A stretch of DNA of 64,000 bases from Deltaproteobacteria bacterium (GCA_021824175.1 JAKALP010000014.1:96333-160332); one strand, 5' to 3'. Positions 26,717 through 37,500 are shown, numbered from the stretch's first letter. Notes: generated by a model not told the origin, from the sequence alone. Translations and numbers: made by a program.

Positions 26717-29470
26717 ATGGAGAAAAAACCCCTCAAAGAACAGCTGGCCTACTTCGGCCGCACCATGGCTCTCCTGCTCAACCGGACCCTGATGTACCAG
26801 CCCAGCCATCCGGTCATCAAGCAGTCGATCACCGATGTTTTGACCGCCGCCACGGGAGTGATGGAATCGGTCTCGCCACTGGTGTTCATTCTTAACCGCG
26901 GCCTGTTTTACATCGACGAGGAAGCGCTCGATCCGCGCATCAACATCAGCCGTGTCGCAACCCTATTCAAGAACAATGATATTCAATCGATCTCTTTTGA
27001 AAAAGGAGTACTGGAGAGCGAAATCCAAATTTTCGCGGAGCTCTTTTCGGGATTGCTTCTGACCTCTTCAACGGAAAGCATTAAAGATAAACTGCACAAA
27101 CGCGGTGTCTTCAACATAAAGATCAACCATGTCACTTTCAAGAAGGTTACCGAGGATGACCAGGTCGTATCCCGCGATGCATTAAAAAAAGTCACACCCA
27201 TGATGGATACGGACGATCAGGAGAGCCGCAAAAAGTTCATAGAGACCGTGCTTGAAAGCGTGATGTCCGAGGAGTTATCCAAAACACTCAACATCACCAA
27301 CCTGATGGCCAACCCCCAGTCCTTTTCACAGAAGATGATTGAAGCCGATTTGGCCGGCGCGCTTCAACCCAGAGCAGGCGGCGGGGCGGGCCCGGATGGG
27401 TCGCCCGGTGGGGCCGAAGGCGCTGCGGGCGGAGATGGCGCGGGTGGCGGTCCGGGTATGGGCGGCGGCGCCGGCATGGGAGACGGCACGGGTAGCGGCA
27501 CTGGACCAGGTGCCGGAGGCGGCACCGGGCTGGGCGCGGGTGGCGGCGCGGGGGCGGGTACCGTTGGCGGTGCTGGGTCTGGCACGGGTGGGGGCTTTGG
27601 AGCTGGGACTGGGCCAGGCATGGGTGGCGGTGGTGACGCGGGCCCTTCGGGAGATACCACGCAGATGCGGCGCACGGCCACCGGCACGGTGATCGATGAC
27701 AAGCTATCCGCCGCCATGGAAGAAGAACCGGCCGACACCAAAGGCGGCCTGGGCGGCCGCAGAGGCGCATCCGGCGCAGCAGCCGGGACATCGTCAGATG
27801 GAGGGGGTGGCCCGGCTCCAGGCGGAGCAGACGGTACCCAAGGTCAGGGAGGCGGCGGTCTTTCCGCGGGACCCGGCGGGGCAGTCTCCGCCGCGCCCCA
27901 AGGGACTGCGGAGGTTGTCACCGAGGGCACGGGCGCCGGCGGGGCCAGAAGCCACGGTTCATTGCTGATCCAGCAGCTGGAACAAATGCACCTTGAAGTC
28001 GATAAGCATTTGCAGGGCCAAGGAGAAGTAAGCATTTCCGACCTGGCCCAAGCTATCTTCGACATGAAGAAGCAATTATTGGAAGGTATCCAGGCCCAAA
28101 AAGCGTTGGGCATCGCCTACGCCAATGAAAATGCCATCCTGGATGCCGCCAACAAGATGACCGATCAAGTCCTGATGGAACTCATCAAGGAGGAGTACCG
28201 GGCCGGCACCATCACCACGCCCCGCCTCGCTTATATTATCCGCCGGCTAATCCCCGAAGCAGCCGAGCTCAAGCGCTTGCTGCCCATGATTAAAAAAACG
28301 CTGGTGGCCGCGGGGATGCCGGTATCCGAATTCTTGAACCTCATCCATGAATTGCGCAATGAACTTCAGAGCGAAGAACTGACGCGCGTGTTACAGGAAA
28401 GCGCCGAAAGCATTGGCATGGAAGGCGGAGAGTTGATCGAAGAAATCCGGCGCAATCCCACCCAGGCCGCGGAGTTGATTTATCTATCCTCCGAGATCCG
28501 CAAGGGCGGCGGCGATGAGTCGGCCTTATCGGATATTTTGATCGAATACGTGGATCGCCTCGGTGCCCAGATGGCCAAGGATGCGGCTGAAGGCAGTAAT
28601 CCCGACGGCGCGGCCCACGTCAAAAAAGTGATGGGGGAAGTAGAGTCCACGCTGCTCAAAAAGCTCGGCGAAATGAACGTCCACACCGACATGCTCACCC
28701 GCATGGAGCAGCGCATCAATGAGCGCATGGAGTCGATCCTGGATAAAATGCGCGTTGAATGGCTTCATGCCAAAACCGGCCAACAGGAGCCGGAAAAGCC
28801 CAAATTGTTCAGCGTATTGCAAACCTTGGAACACAATCCCGGCGATGATGAAGAACTCAGAGCCATCTTGAAGACGATCCGTAGCAAGGCCGATTCCGGT
28901 GAGATCGCTGAAAATGATTTCAGCCAGATCCAAAAAGAGATCGAACACCAGAAACGGCTGATAAAGGGAAGCACAACCGGCGGCGGCATGCAAGATGGCA
29001 TTTTGTCTTCCGATGACTTGCTATTCATCATGGAAAAAGAGATCGCCCGAGCCAAACGCTTTGGCGTTCCTTTTTCCACCATGGCCCTGGCTTTCGTCAC
29101 GGCCACGCCCAGAATGAAAGCAGAAGAAAATCCGATAACCGCCGAAGCCATACTCAATGCGGCGCTTGAGAAGCTATCCAATACCTTCCGGTCCACGGAC
29201 TACCTGGGACGCATCGGCAAAAACCGTATCCTAGCGGTACTGCCCATGTGCAAGGAAAGAGAAGCAAAGAATGCTTTGGCCCGAATTCTGAGAGTACTTC
29301 ACTCCGCCCCTCTGAATGTGGATGGAGTTCAGGTGCAATTGCGCGTGGCCGGCGTGACCGCCAACTACGATATTGAGCGCGCCATGGAGGCCAGGGTTTT
29401 TGCGAAAGATCTCTCCAACAAACTGGCGGACATGGTATCACGCATCAAAAATGTTCAAGTGCTTTTTTGA
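26717..29470 (+). CDS. Large Gly-rich linker protein with a degenerate C-terminal GGDEF domain
   Basis: 917 residues from ATG 26717 (GGAAG upstream); the same frame opens earlier inside the kinase gene, but that part is antisense-like. Residues 1-215 are helical ('LKEQLAYFGRTMALLLNRTLMYQPSHP'). Residues about 220-410 are an extreme Gly/Ala-rich, low-complexity stretch. Residues 415-760 are helical and charged. From about 770 the chain resembles a diguanylate cyclase ('FIMEKEIARAKRFGVPFS', 'FRSTDYLGRIGKNRILAVLP'), but the GGDEF signature is replaced by GKNRI and the metal Asp is lost, so catalysis is not expected. It is co-transcribed with the kinase and may be its target or a scaffold. Confidence 0.75.
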   Translation: MEKKPLKEQLAYFGRTMALLLNRTLMYQPSHPVIKQSITDVLTAATGVMESVSPLVFILNRGLFYIDEEALDPRINISRVATLFKNNDIQSISFEKGVLESEIQIFAELFSGLLLTSSTESIKDKLHKRGVFNIKINHVTFKKVTEDDQVVSRDALKKVTPMMDTDDQESRKKFIETVLESVMSEELSKTLNITNLMANPQSFSQKMIEADLAGALQPRAGGGAGPDGSPGGAEGAAGGDGAGGGPGMGGGAGMGDGTGSGTGPGAGGGTGLGAGGGAGAGTVGGAGSGTGGGFGAGTGPGMGGGGDAGPSGDTTQMRRTATGTVIDDKLSAAMEEEPADTKGGLGGRRGASGAAAGTSSDGGGGPAPGGADGTQGQGGGGLSAGPGGAVSAAPQGTAEVVTEGTGAGGARSHGSLLIQQLEQMHLEVDKHLQGQGEVSISDLAQAIFDMKKQLLEGIQAQKALGIAYANENAILDAANKMTDQVLMELIKEEYRAGTITTPRLAYIIRRLIPEAAELKRLLPMIKKTLVAAGMPVSEFLNLIHELRNELQSEELTRVLQESAESIGMEGGELIEEIRRNPTQAAELIYLSSEIRKGGGDESALSDILIEYVDRLGAQMAKDAAEGSNPDGAAHVKKVMGEVESTLLKKLGEMNVHTDMLTRMEQRINERMESILDKMRVEWLHAKTGQQEPEKPKLFSVLQTLEHNPGDDEELRAILKTIRSKADSGEIAENDFSQIQKEIEHQKRLIKGSTTGGGMQDGILSSDDLLFIMEKEIARAKRFGVPFSTMALAFVTATPRMKAEENPITAEAILNAALEKLSNTFRSTDYLGRIGKNRILAVLPMCKEREAKNALARILRVLHSAPLNVDGVQVQLRVAGVTANYDIERAMEARVFAKDLSNKLADMVSRIKNVQVLF

Positions 29471-29609
29471 TGACCTCGCCCCGATTTTACTTTATTTTTC
29501 CTGAATGTGCACCGCTATTTCGCCAGCCGGCCAACTGGGGCTGAAGAAGAATTTTAAGACTTTATTCAAAGCCTATAGCGGTCGCAGTGCTGTAACAATG
29601 TAATGGGGT

Positions 29610-30734
29610 CTACTTCTTCGCCGGCAATATCTTCTCCATGGCGGCCGATGGCATGCGCACCACGGCGTGGGTCCCGTTGACCGTGTTGATCAGTCCTCTT
29701 TGAATCAAAATGCGCATGGAACGCTCTTTCTTGGCGGCCGCGGCGTTGGCGAGATGAGTCGTATTGACTTCGGGCATGGGTTCGACAATCACAAACGCCT
29801 CTTTGACCGCATCTTCCACCAGTCGGGCACCGGTTTCGGAGCGGACGATCAGCGTGTTCCACTTCTCCCGGCCTTCGTACATGCCTACCGAGAGATCGGC
29901 CAACTCGGAGGTCATATCCAAGCAGGTAAAGCAGGTATGAGGGATCAGGGGTTTGACCTCTGAGAGCGAAATCTCCATTTTGCCCTGATCGGTGTCTAAA
30001 ACCAAAACATTGGCGGGCGGCGGCGGAATATCCATGGCGCGGATGGAATCCAGCGCCACCCTGCCCTCCAGCAAATCGTTGAGTTGACGGGTATCCAAAG
30101 ACCAGTTGCAGAACAGCCCAATGGTTAAAGCCACGGGCACGCGATGTTCAACCTTGTTCAGGGGATTGGCCCGCATTTGGGCCACGGCGGTCATCTGGCA
30201 AGGCGTGCCCACCACGCCTATCTTCTGATACCCCTGGCGCACGGCACTGTTGACCCCGGCCAGGGTGGGCGCAGCCATGAATTTGGAACCGCCGGCCTTG
30301 GCCACCTGAGACCAATCCGTCACCAGCAACGGCGCCGCGATCAACCCATCGCGTTGGGTCAGGGTCGCGACATCCAGTAGCCCTTTCTTCAAGGCAAAGG
30401 CCATAAGGGCCGAAACGGTGCCACCGCCCTGGAAGGCGCCCGGCTCCATCCCTGGGCCAGCCGCGGCGGCCAATATCTGACGGATAGGTCCTAAAGCCGT
30501 GCCAGCATAGGATTGGCGCCACGTCAGCTGGTAAAGCTCCTCCAGGTCCACCTCTACCTTGGGGCAATAGGCAAAACAGCGACCTTGGGGCAATGTGCAG
30601 GCAAATAGCTGAGCGGTCTTGCCCCGGAAATTCTTAAAATAGGGGCATATCTCCACGCAGGCCCCGCATCCGATGCATAGATCTCTCTCATGGACCGCCG
30701 CCAGCAACTCCTTGGACCCCAACACCTGTGACAT
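29610..30734 (-). CDS. FrhB-like iron-sulfur flavoprotein (coenzyme F420 hydrogenase/dehydrogenase beta subunit family)
   Basis: 374 residues; GGAGG precedes the ATG. The N terminus has a ferredoxin motif 'CIGCGACVEICPYF' plus further cysteines ('FACTLPQGRCFAYCP') that could ligate a second cluster. The body has 'FQGGGTVSALMAFALKKGLLD', 'AGGSKFMAAPT' and 'KIGVVGTPCQMTAVAQM', the signature of the FrhB/FdhB N- and C-domains, which bind FAD and 4Fe-4S. It should pass electrons between ferredoxin-like carriers and a partner. No partner subunit is adjacent, so it may act alone or with a remote complex. F420 use cannot be assumed in this organism. Confidence 0.85.
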   Translation of the reverse strand: MSQVLGSKELLAAVHERDLCIGCGACVEICPYFKNFRGKTAQLFACTLPQGRCFAYCPKVEVDLEELYQLTWRQSYAGTALGPIRQILAAAAGPGMEPGAFQGGGTVSALMAFALKKGLLDVATLTQRDGLIAAPLLVTDWSQVAKAGGSKFMAAPTLAGVNSAVRQGYQKIGVVGTPCQMTAVAQMRANPLNKVEHRVPVALTIGLFCNWSLDTRQLNDLLEGRVALDSIRAMDIPPPPANVLVLDTDQGKMEISLSEVKPLIPHTCFTCLDMTSELADLSVGMYEGREKWNTLIVRSETGARLVEDAVKEAFVIVEPMPEVNTTHLANAAAAKKERSMRILIQRGLINTVNGTHAVVRMPSAAMEKILPAKK

Positions 30735-30909
30735 AGAACCTCCAATGGGTGATCACGAATACTTACGCTTCAGCAATATGCCGCCCGCCTGCCAAATGCA
30801 ATCATTTTCAAATAGCTCTGAATCGCTGCTAACCCACCTTGAATGTTGATTATTCCGGAAAACGATGGTACCCACTCAATGGGAGATCATTAAAGGAGGA
30901 GAGGGCACC

Positions 30910-31713
30910 ATGCCGACCATTCAAGTCAATCAACATCACCTATACTACGAAACCTACGGCCAAGGAACTCCACTTATCTTCATTGCCGGATTGGGCACCT
31001 CCTGCCTGATGTGGTGGAAGCAGATTGAACCATTCTCCAAAAAATACCAGGTTGTTATTCTTGATAATCGCGGTATTGGCGACAGCTCGCGCGTCTCCCA
31101 AGCATTTACTGTCGCCGATATGGCGGCGGACGTGGCCGCGCTGATCCGCGCGATAGGCCTGCCGCCAAGCCATGTGCTTGGTGTTTCCATGGGCGGATTT
31201 GTGGCTTTGACCTTTGCCGGACTCTATCCGCAACTGATCAAGAAACTCATTGCCGTGTCAACCTCCGCCGGCGGGCCGGGCCATGTGCAGACCGGAAATG
31301 AGATGCTCGAAATCATCATGAGCAGTAGCCAGGGCGATGTTGAAGCCTACTGCCGTCGGGTCTATCCGGCGTTGGCGGGTCCCGGACACATGCAGGCCCA
31401 TCCAGAAGATTTGGACCATATCGTGGCCAATGCTTTAAAAAAACCCTTGCCTCCTGAAACCTATCTCTACCAGCTGAATGCCATTATGAAATACACCTCT
31501 GATCTGGAAACCGGTGCGGATCTTCGATCCATTACCGCCCCCACCTTAGTTCTGCACGGCGATGCCGATGCACTGGTCCCCTACCCCAACGGCCGTTACT
31601 TGGCAGATCATATCAAGGGTGCCAAACTGCATACGTATCCTGGGTGCGGCCACCTGCTGCCCATTGAAGCCGCCGATCGTTTCAACAAGGATGTCATGGC
31701 CTTTTTGGAATAG
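30910..31713 (+). CDS. Alpha/beta hydrolase
   Basis: 267 residues from ATG 30910, chosen for the AAGGAGG site at 30893-30899; a frame opening at 30865 lacks one. The catalytic triad is readable: nucleophile Ser93 in 'GVSMGG', acid Asp218 in 'LHGDADALVP' and His248 in 'GCGHLLP'. The oxyanion strand is 'LIFIAGLGTSCLMW'. It resembles the 3-oxoadipate enol-lactonase/BioH branch, but the substrate is unknown. It is followed 9 bp later by a NUDIX gene, so the two are probably co-transcribed. Confidence 0.9.
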   Translation: MPTIQVNQHHLYYETYGQGTPLIFIAGLGTSCLMWWKQIEPFSKKYQVVILDNRGIGDSSRVSQAFTVADMAADVAALIRAIGLPPSHVLGVSMGGFVALTFAGLYPQLIKKLIAVSTSAGGPGHVQTGNEMLEIIMSSSQGDVEAYCRRVYPALAGPGHMQAHPEDLDHIVANALKKPLPPETYLYQLNAIMKYTSDLETGADLRSITAPTLVLHGDADALVPYPNGRYLADHIKGAKLHTYPGCGHLLPIEAADRFNKDVMAFLE

Positions 31714-31722
31714 GAGTTTCCT

Positions 31723-32121
31723 TTGGCGCAACCAACCCATTCTGGAGCCGTGGTGTTCGAGTCAAAGGATGGGCAAACCCAATTTCTAGTCATTGCTTCT
31801 TCCAACGGCCTGCATTGGGTGTTGCCCAAAGGGCATATCGAACCCGGCGAAACCGCTGAAGCAGCCGCTTTGAGGGAGTTACAGGAAGAAGCCGGCATTG
31901 ACGGGGAGATTGTGGCACCGCTCGGGGTGCGGCAGTTTAAGAAGTATGAAGAAAATGCCGCGGCCCAATACTTCCTGGTGAAGGCCACGGGAACCGTAGC
32001 CGCCCAGGAGTGCCGCGCCCTCCGCTGGGAAGATCTCTCCACCGCTATGGAGCTTCTTTCCTTTGCTGAAGCAAAGGAAGCATTGCAAGAAGGTGCCGCA
32101 GTTCTGAGAGCAAAACCATAA
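31723..32121 (+). CDS. NUDIX hydrolase
   Basis: 132 residues starting at TTG 31723 with AGGAG 6 bp upstream (it overlaps the preceding stop codon). The Nudix box is complete: 'GHIEPGETAEAAALRELQEE' followed by AGI. The N terminus 'SGAVVFES' and 'WVLPKGHIEPGE' fit the diadenosine-polyphosphate/ADP-ribose branch, which cleaves nucleoside diphosphates linked to another group. The exact substrate is unknown. Confidence 0.92.
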   Translation: MAQPTHSGAVVFESKDGQTQFLVIASSNGLHWVLPKGHIEPGETAEAAALRELQEEAGIDGEIVAPLGVRQFKKYEENAAAQYFLVKATGTVAAQECRALRWEDLSTAMELLSFAEAKEALQEGAAVLRAKP

Positions 32122-32210
32122 TCGTCGAGCGCCGCTCATTCCAGGCCCCGCCGGGCGGTCCAGTAATACCGACGCCAATAGGGTTCATTGAGACTTGAAA
32201 GCATTGCCCC

Positions 32211-33584
32211 ATGCCAGACCAAGCCCCCCAAACCGCTACGATCGTCGACCCGATCAGCGCTCAAATGCGCACTGATGCCGGAGCGATTTTTCACGCCGGG
32301 CTAAAGGCGGCCGACCCGGAATCCGCAATCCAGCGGTTGTGCCATCGCAATGGCAATCAATTACAACTGGGAGAGCATCGTTTCGATCTATCCGCCATTG
32401 GTCGCGTCCTGGTGGTCGGCGCGGGCAAAGCCACGGCCTATATGGCCCGGGCCATCGAAGGGCTGCTTGGAGATAGTATTTCGGACGGTGTGATAAGCGT
32501 TAAATACGGACATACGACCCCGCTGCGGCGTATCAAGATCGTGGAAGCCGGACATCCCCTGCCCGATGCCAAGGGCGTGGAGGCTGCCCGGCGGATCATG
32601 GCCCTGGTCAGCACCGCCATTGCCGGGGATCTTGTCCTCGTGCTTCTATCCGGTGGCGGTTCGGCGCTGCTGCCGTTGCCCTTGCCCGGCATCCGGCTGG
32701 CGGACAAACAGATCACCACCGATCTTTTGCTGGCATGCGGCGCCACCATTCATGAGATCAATGCCATCCGCAAGCACTTATCGGCCATCAAGGGCGGGCG
32801 TTTGGCCCAGGCTGCATCCCAGGCGGCTTTGATCACCTTGATCCTTTCCGATGTCGTGGGAGATGATCTGGATGTCATTGCATCCGGCCCGACCGTGCCG
32901 GATAAAAGCACCTTCGGCGATTGTCTAGAAATTATCAACCGCTATGGCATTTCCGAAAAACTGCCGGAGAGTGTGCGCCGCCAGCTCACTGCTGGCGCTG
33001 CCGGCATTGAGCCGGAAACGCCGAAATCATCGACCCACCCATGGGATTTCACCCGCAATCTGCTTATCGGGAGTAATCGCCAAGCCCTGGAGGCCTCCGC
33101 GCTCGAAGCTCAAAAGCGGGGCTATAACACCCTAATTCTCTCCTCGCGCATCGAAGGCGAGACTCACTGCGTGGCGCAGGTGCATACAGCCATTGCCCGG
33201 GAAGTCGCGGCCGCCGGCCACCCCGTGGCGCAGCCGGCATGCATCTTGTCCGGCGGTGAAACCACGGTGGTGGTGCGGGGCGCGGGACAGGGGGGGCGCA
33301 ACCAGGAGTTCGCGCTGCATGCAGCCCTGGTCATTGATGCGTGTCCGGCTATCGTCATACTCAGCGCGGGTACGGACGGATCAGATGGTCCCACCGATGC
33401 CGCCGGCGCCTTCGCCGACCACACCACCATACAGCGCGCCAAACAGGCGGGGCTGGACATTCATCGCCATTTGACCAATAATGATGCCTATCCTTTTTTC
33501 AAGTCTCTGGGGGATCTGCTAATCACCGGTCCGACCGGAACCAATGTCATGGATTTGAATATAATACTGGTCCGGCAACCATAG
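32211..33584 (+). CDS. Glycerate 2-kinase (DUF4147/MOFRL family)
   Basis: 457 residues. Residues about 20-250 match the DUF4147 domain ('VLVVGAGKATAYMARAIE', 'EAGHPLPDAKG', 'VLLSGGGSALLPLP', 'INAIRKHLSAIKGGRLAQ', 'LSDVVGDDLDVIASGPTVPD'). Residues about 335-450 form the MOFRL domain ('ILSGGETTVVVRG', 'GRNQEFALHAAL', 'AGTDGSDGPTDAAGA'). It phosphorylates glycerate to 2-phosphoglycerate, feeding lower glycolysis from glyoxylate or serine breakdown. No other gene of that route is adjacent. The ATG at 32211 has no strong ribosome site. Confidence 0.93.
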   Translation: MPDQAPQTATIVDPISAQMRTDAGAIFHAGLKAADPESAIQRLCHRNGNQLQLGEHRFDLSAIGRVLVVGAGKATAYMARAIEGLLGDSISDGVISVKYGHTTPLRRIKIVEAGHPLPDAKGVEAARRIMALVSTAIAGDLVLVLLSGGGSALLPLPLPGIRLADKQITTDLLLACGATIHEINAIRKHLSAIKGGRLAQAASQAALITLILSDVVGDDLDVIASGPTVPDKSTFGDCLEIINRYGISEKLPESVRRQLTAGAAGIEPETPKSSTHPWDFTRNLLIGSNRQALEASALEAQKRGYNTLILSSRIEGETHCVAQVHTAIAREVAAAGHPVAQPACILSGGETTVVVRGAGQGGRNQEFALHAALVIDACPAIVILSAGTDGSDGPTDAAGAFADHTTIQRAKQAGLDIHRHLTNNDAYPFFKSLGDLLITGPTGTNVMDLNIILVRQP

Positions 33585-33622
33585 TCCTGGATTCAAAAAT
33601 TCTTTAATAACAAGGCCAACCC

Positions 33623-34495
33623 ATGGATTTCCAACCGATTCAACTGGAACGACAAGACGCCTATCGCGAAAAGCTGGCCCAATGCGGTCAGATCGCATCC
33701 GACTACAGCTTTATCAACATCTGGGGCTGGGGGCCGGAGTATGAGCTCTCATGGGCCTGGGAGAAAAACCTGGTCTGGATCAGACAAAGCAAACCCGAAC
33801 CAGCCCTATGGGCGCCCGTGGGGGATTGGTCCGCGGTGGATTGGCGCGCGGCCCTGAGCGCAGCAACATCCGTGACCGATCAACTCATCCGCGTGCCCGA
33901 AAAACTCCTCCATCACATTGAGCAATCGTTCAGCCCCCCTGCCCCGCCCATCGAAACCAGGGATCATTGGGACTATCTTTACAGCGTTCCGGAATTGGTG
34001 GACCTTAAAGGTAACCGCTTCCATAAAAAGAAGAATCTGCTCAAACAGTTCCAAAGCAGCTATGACTATGAATACATGGATTTCGGCCCCGAAATGATTG
34101 ATCAGGCCCTGGCCATGCAGGAAGATTGGTGCTCGTGGCGCGATTGCGAGAGCGTCGAGACCCTGGCCTCCGAAAACAAGGCCATTTCCCGGGTACTCAA
34201 TGATTGGAACCAGCTCAAGGCCATCACCGGCGGCGCCATTCAGGTCAAAGGGGTGATGGCGGCCTACACCATCGCCGAGACCATGGCGGACCACAGCATA
34301 GTCATCCATTTTGAAAAAGGTTGCCCGGACTTTAAAGGCAGCTACCAGGCCATCAACCAGATGTTTCTGGCCCATGCCCCCCAAGGCTATCCCCAAGTCA
34401 ACCGCGAGCAAGACCTGGGCGACGAAGGCCTGCGCAAAGCCAAACTCTCCTATAACCCGGTTGACTTTATCAAGAAATACAAGGTGAAATTATAG
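33623..34495 (+). CDS. DUF2156 (phosphatidylglycerol lysyltransferase C-terminal-like) protein
   Basis: 290 soluble residues with the tandem GNAT-like pattern of DUF2156 proteins: 'DYSFINIWGWG' near the start, 'LVDLKGNRFHKKKNLLKQF' in the middle (Gly-x-x-x-x-Lys-Arg-like segment), then 'YQAINQMFLAH' and 'VNREQDLGDEGLRKAKLSYNPV' at the end. In MprF the matching domain transfers an aminoacyl group from tRNA to lipid, but stand-alone forms like this lack the membrane part and their acceptor is unknown. A ribosome site is not obvious. The histidine kinase gene begins 15 bp later. Confidence 0.85.
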   Translation: MDFQPIQLERQDAYREKLAQCGQIASDYSFINIWGWGPEYELSWAWEKNLVWIRQSKPEPALWAPVGDWSAVDWRAALSAATSVTDQLIRVPEKLLHHIEQSFSPPAPPIETRDHWDYLYSVPELVDLKGNRFHKKKNLLKQFQSSYDYEYMDFGPEMIDQALAMQEDWCSWRDCESVETLASENKAISRVLNDWNQLKAITGGAIQVKGVMAAYTIAETMADHSIVIHFEKGCPDFKGSYQAINQMFLAHAPQGYPQVNREQDLGDEGLRKAKLSYNPVDFIKKYKVKL

Positions 34496-34510
34496 CAAGG
34501 AGATCCAGCT

Positions 34511-37500
34511 ATGATACGCCCAGAAGACCGGGTGGCACACGGCGCCGACAGCAACACGGACTTGGTACGGCTACGCCAACGGGTCGAAGTATTGGAGGTG
34601 GAAAACGCCGCGTTACGCCGGTCACGCTCGGAACTATCCGCGCTCCAGGAACTGGGCCGTTTGGTCAGTGCGTCTTTATCTTTCGAGGAGGTGGCCACGA
34701 CGGCCTTGCAAGGCATGCAGGCCGCGGTGCAACCGGATATGGCTTTCTTGTTTCTGCGCGACGGCAACCGCCTGGTGCTCCGAAAAGTACTGCCGCCCGA
34801 GGCCGGGCAATGGTTAGAGTCGGCGCCGGAACACCGGGTGGGCGAGTGCATGTGCGGGTTGACGATAAAAGAAGGCCGGCTGCTCTGCTCCAATGACATT
34901 CACAACGATCCTCGTTGCACCTGGCAGGAATGCAAACAGGCCGGGATCAGATCATTCGCCGCATTGCCCATGCGCATCGGAGAGGAGATCATTGGCGTGA
35001 TCGGCTTTGCGTCGCGCTCTTACCGTGATTTCGAATCCCAGACCGAATTCCTTGAAGCCATGGGCAACCAGGTATCCTTGCCCCTGGCCAACGCCCGGCT
35101 CTACGAATCGGTCCAAAAGGAGCTGGTTGAGCGCAAGCGCGCCGAGGAAGCCTTGCGGGAAAGCGAAACCCAGCTGCGCACCCTCAGCGACAATCTGCCT
35201 GGTGGACTTGTCTATCAGTTAGACTTTGGCGAAGATGGGCAACAACGCCGGTTCACTTACCTGAGCGCTGGCATTGAAGCCCTGCACGGAATAACGGTGG
35301 CCGATGCCCTTCATGACGGTATGGCTATCTACAGACAAGTCTTAGAGGAAGACCGGCCTTTGCTGGCCGAGCGCGAATCCATGGCCCTGGCCAGCATGAC
35401 GCCCTTCAATGCTGAAGTGCGCCTTCGTTTGCCTTCCGGTGCAATCCGGTGGCGGCTTTTGAACTCCGCCCCGCACCGGCTGCCAAATAATCACCTGGTC
35501 TGGGATGGAATTGAAATCGACATAACCGAACGAAAACAGGCCGAACAAGCGCTATGGACAAACCAATCCTATCTTCAAAAGGCTCAGGAAATCGGGAAAA
35601 TCGGCCATTTCAGCTTTGATCCAATTTCGAATCTTGTGGAAGGCTCCCCCGAACTGTTGCGTATCTTCGATGTTCAGGGAGCGGGATCGCTATTCGAGGC
35701 GTTTGGGAAGGCCGTCCATCCAGAAGACGGACATTTAATTTTTCCCTTCATTGAAAGAGCGGTGAAAGACTCTATCCCCTATGACGTGGAACATCGGGTC
35801 CGCCACAGGGATGGAACCGTTTTGCATGTGCAAGCCAAAGGTGAAATCATCAACACGCCCCAGGGCCGCAGAATGGTCGGCACGGTCCAGGACATCACCG
35901 AACGCAAGCGGACACAAGAGCAGCTTGAAATCCTGAAGCAATCGATCGACACCGCTCCCGATGGCGCCTACTGGATGGATAAAGAGGGGCGTTTTATCTA
36001 TGTCAATCAGGCGGGGTGTGCGGCGTTGGGGTATCGCCGTGAAGAACTGATGCGTCTGACGATTTTTGACATCAACCCCCTGGCTACTCCCGAAAGATGG
36101 GCTCAAGTTTGGCAAATCCTGAAAACAGGAAACAATTACTTCTCCCAGTCCGTGCATCGCCGCAAGGATGGCACGACCTTTCCAGTAGAGATTACTTCCA
36201 CTTATGGTAGGATGGGCGACCAGGAGTACTGCAATGGCTTTGCCAGGGATATCACTGAACGCAGGCAAGCCGAAGAAGCGCTGCGACAAAGTGAGGAGGC
36301 CCTCCGGACCCTGGTGGCGTGCCTGCCGGATGTCATCATGCGTTTTGACCGCGAGGGGCGCCATCTGTTCGTTTCAGACAATGTCCGTCAGGTCGTGAGC
36401 ATGCGGGCCGAGCAGTTTATCGGCAAAACCCACCGCCAGCTTGGTTTTCCCGAAGCTCACAGCCGCTACTGGGAGCAGGCCATCCAGAACGTGTATGACA
36501 GCGGTCAAGCCTTTGAAACAGAGTTCTCCTTTAGCGGGAGCAAAGGTCCAACCATTTTCAACTGGCGCCTGGTGCCTGAAAGGGACGCCCAGGGCGCCGT
36601 GCGTTCGGTGCTGTCGGTCTGCCGTGATATCACCCTGCACCGCAAGGTGGAAAAAGATTACCAGACCCTGTTCCGGCAAATGGTAGACGGATTTGCCTTG
36701 CACGAAATCATCTGCGACGAAGCAGGCCAACCCATGGATTACCGCTTCTTGGCCGTCAACCAGGCGTTTGAAAAAATGACCGGCTTGAAAGCAAATGAAG
36801 TGATCGGCAACACCGCATTGCAAATCCTGCCGGGGGTCGAGCACGCCTGGATTGAGACCTGCGGACACGTGGCTTTGAGCGGCGAACCCGCGTTTCTGGA
36901 AAACAGTTCGATCGAGCCTGGAAAGTACTTCGAAGTAACGATTTACAGTCCATCGCCCAACCAGTTCGCCTGCATCTTCGCCGATGTCACGGAGCGAAAG
37001 CGGGCCGAAGCGGAGCGGGATCAGCTTCAGGTCCAGTTGGCCCAGACTCAAAAGATGGAATCGGTCGGCCGATTGGCGGGAGGCGTGGCCCACGATTTCA
37101 ACAACATGCTGGGAGTGATTCTGGGACATGTCGAGATGGCGATGATGGAAATGGCGCCCACGCAGCCGCTTTACGCCGAACTTATGGAAGTGCGTCAGGC
37201 CGCCGAGCGTTCCTCGGAGTTGACGCGCCAACTGCTGGCGTTTGCCCGCAAGCAGACCGTAACCCCGCGGGTACTGGACCTCAATGAGACCGTGGAAGGA
37301 ATGCTCAAAATGCTGCGGCGACTGATCGGCGAAGAAATCCTTCTATCCTGGCAGCCGGCAGCAAATTTGGCGCCTGTAAAAGTAGATCCTTCGCAAGTTG
37401 ATCAGATATTGGCCAACTTATGCGTCAATGCCCGCGACGCCATCGCCGGTGTGGGCAAGGTTACGATTGAAACCGGCATGGCGTCTTTTAATGAAGCGGA

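Noticed and set aside
27294..27791. Arg/Pro-rich reverse-strand frame
   Set aside because: It is the complement of the Gly-rich linker; GC-rich repeats open all frames.
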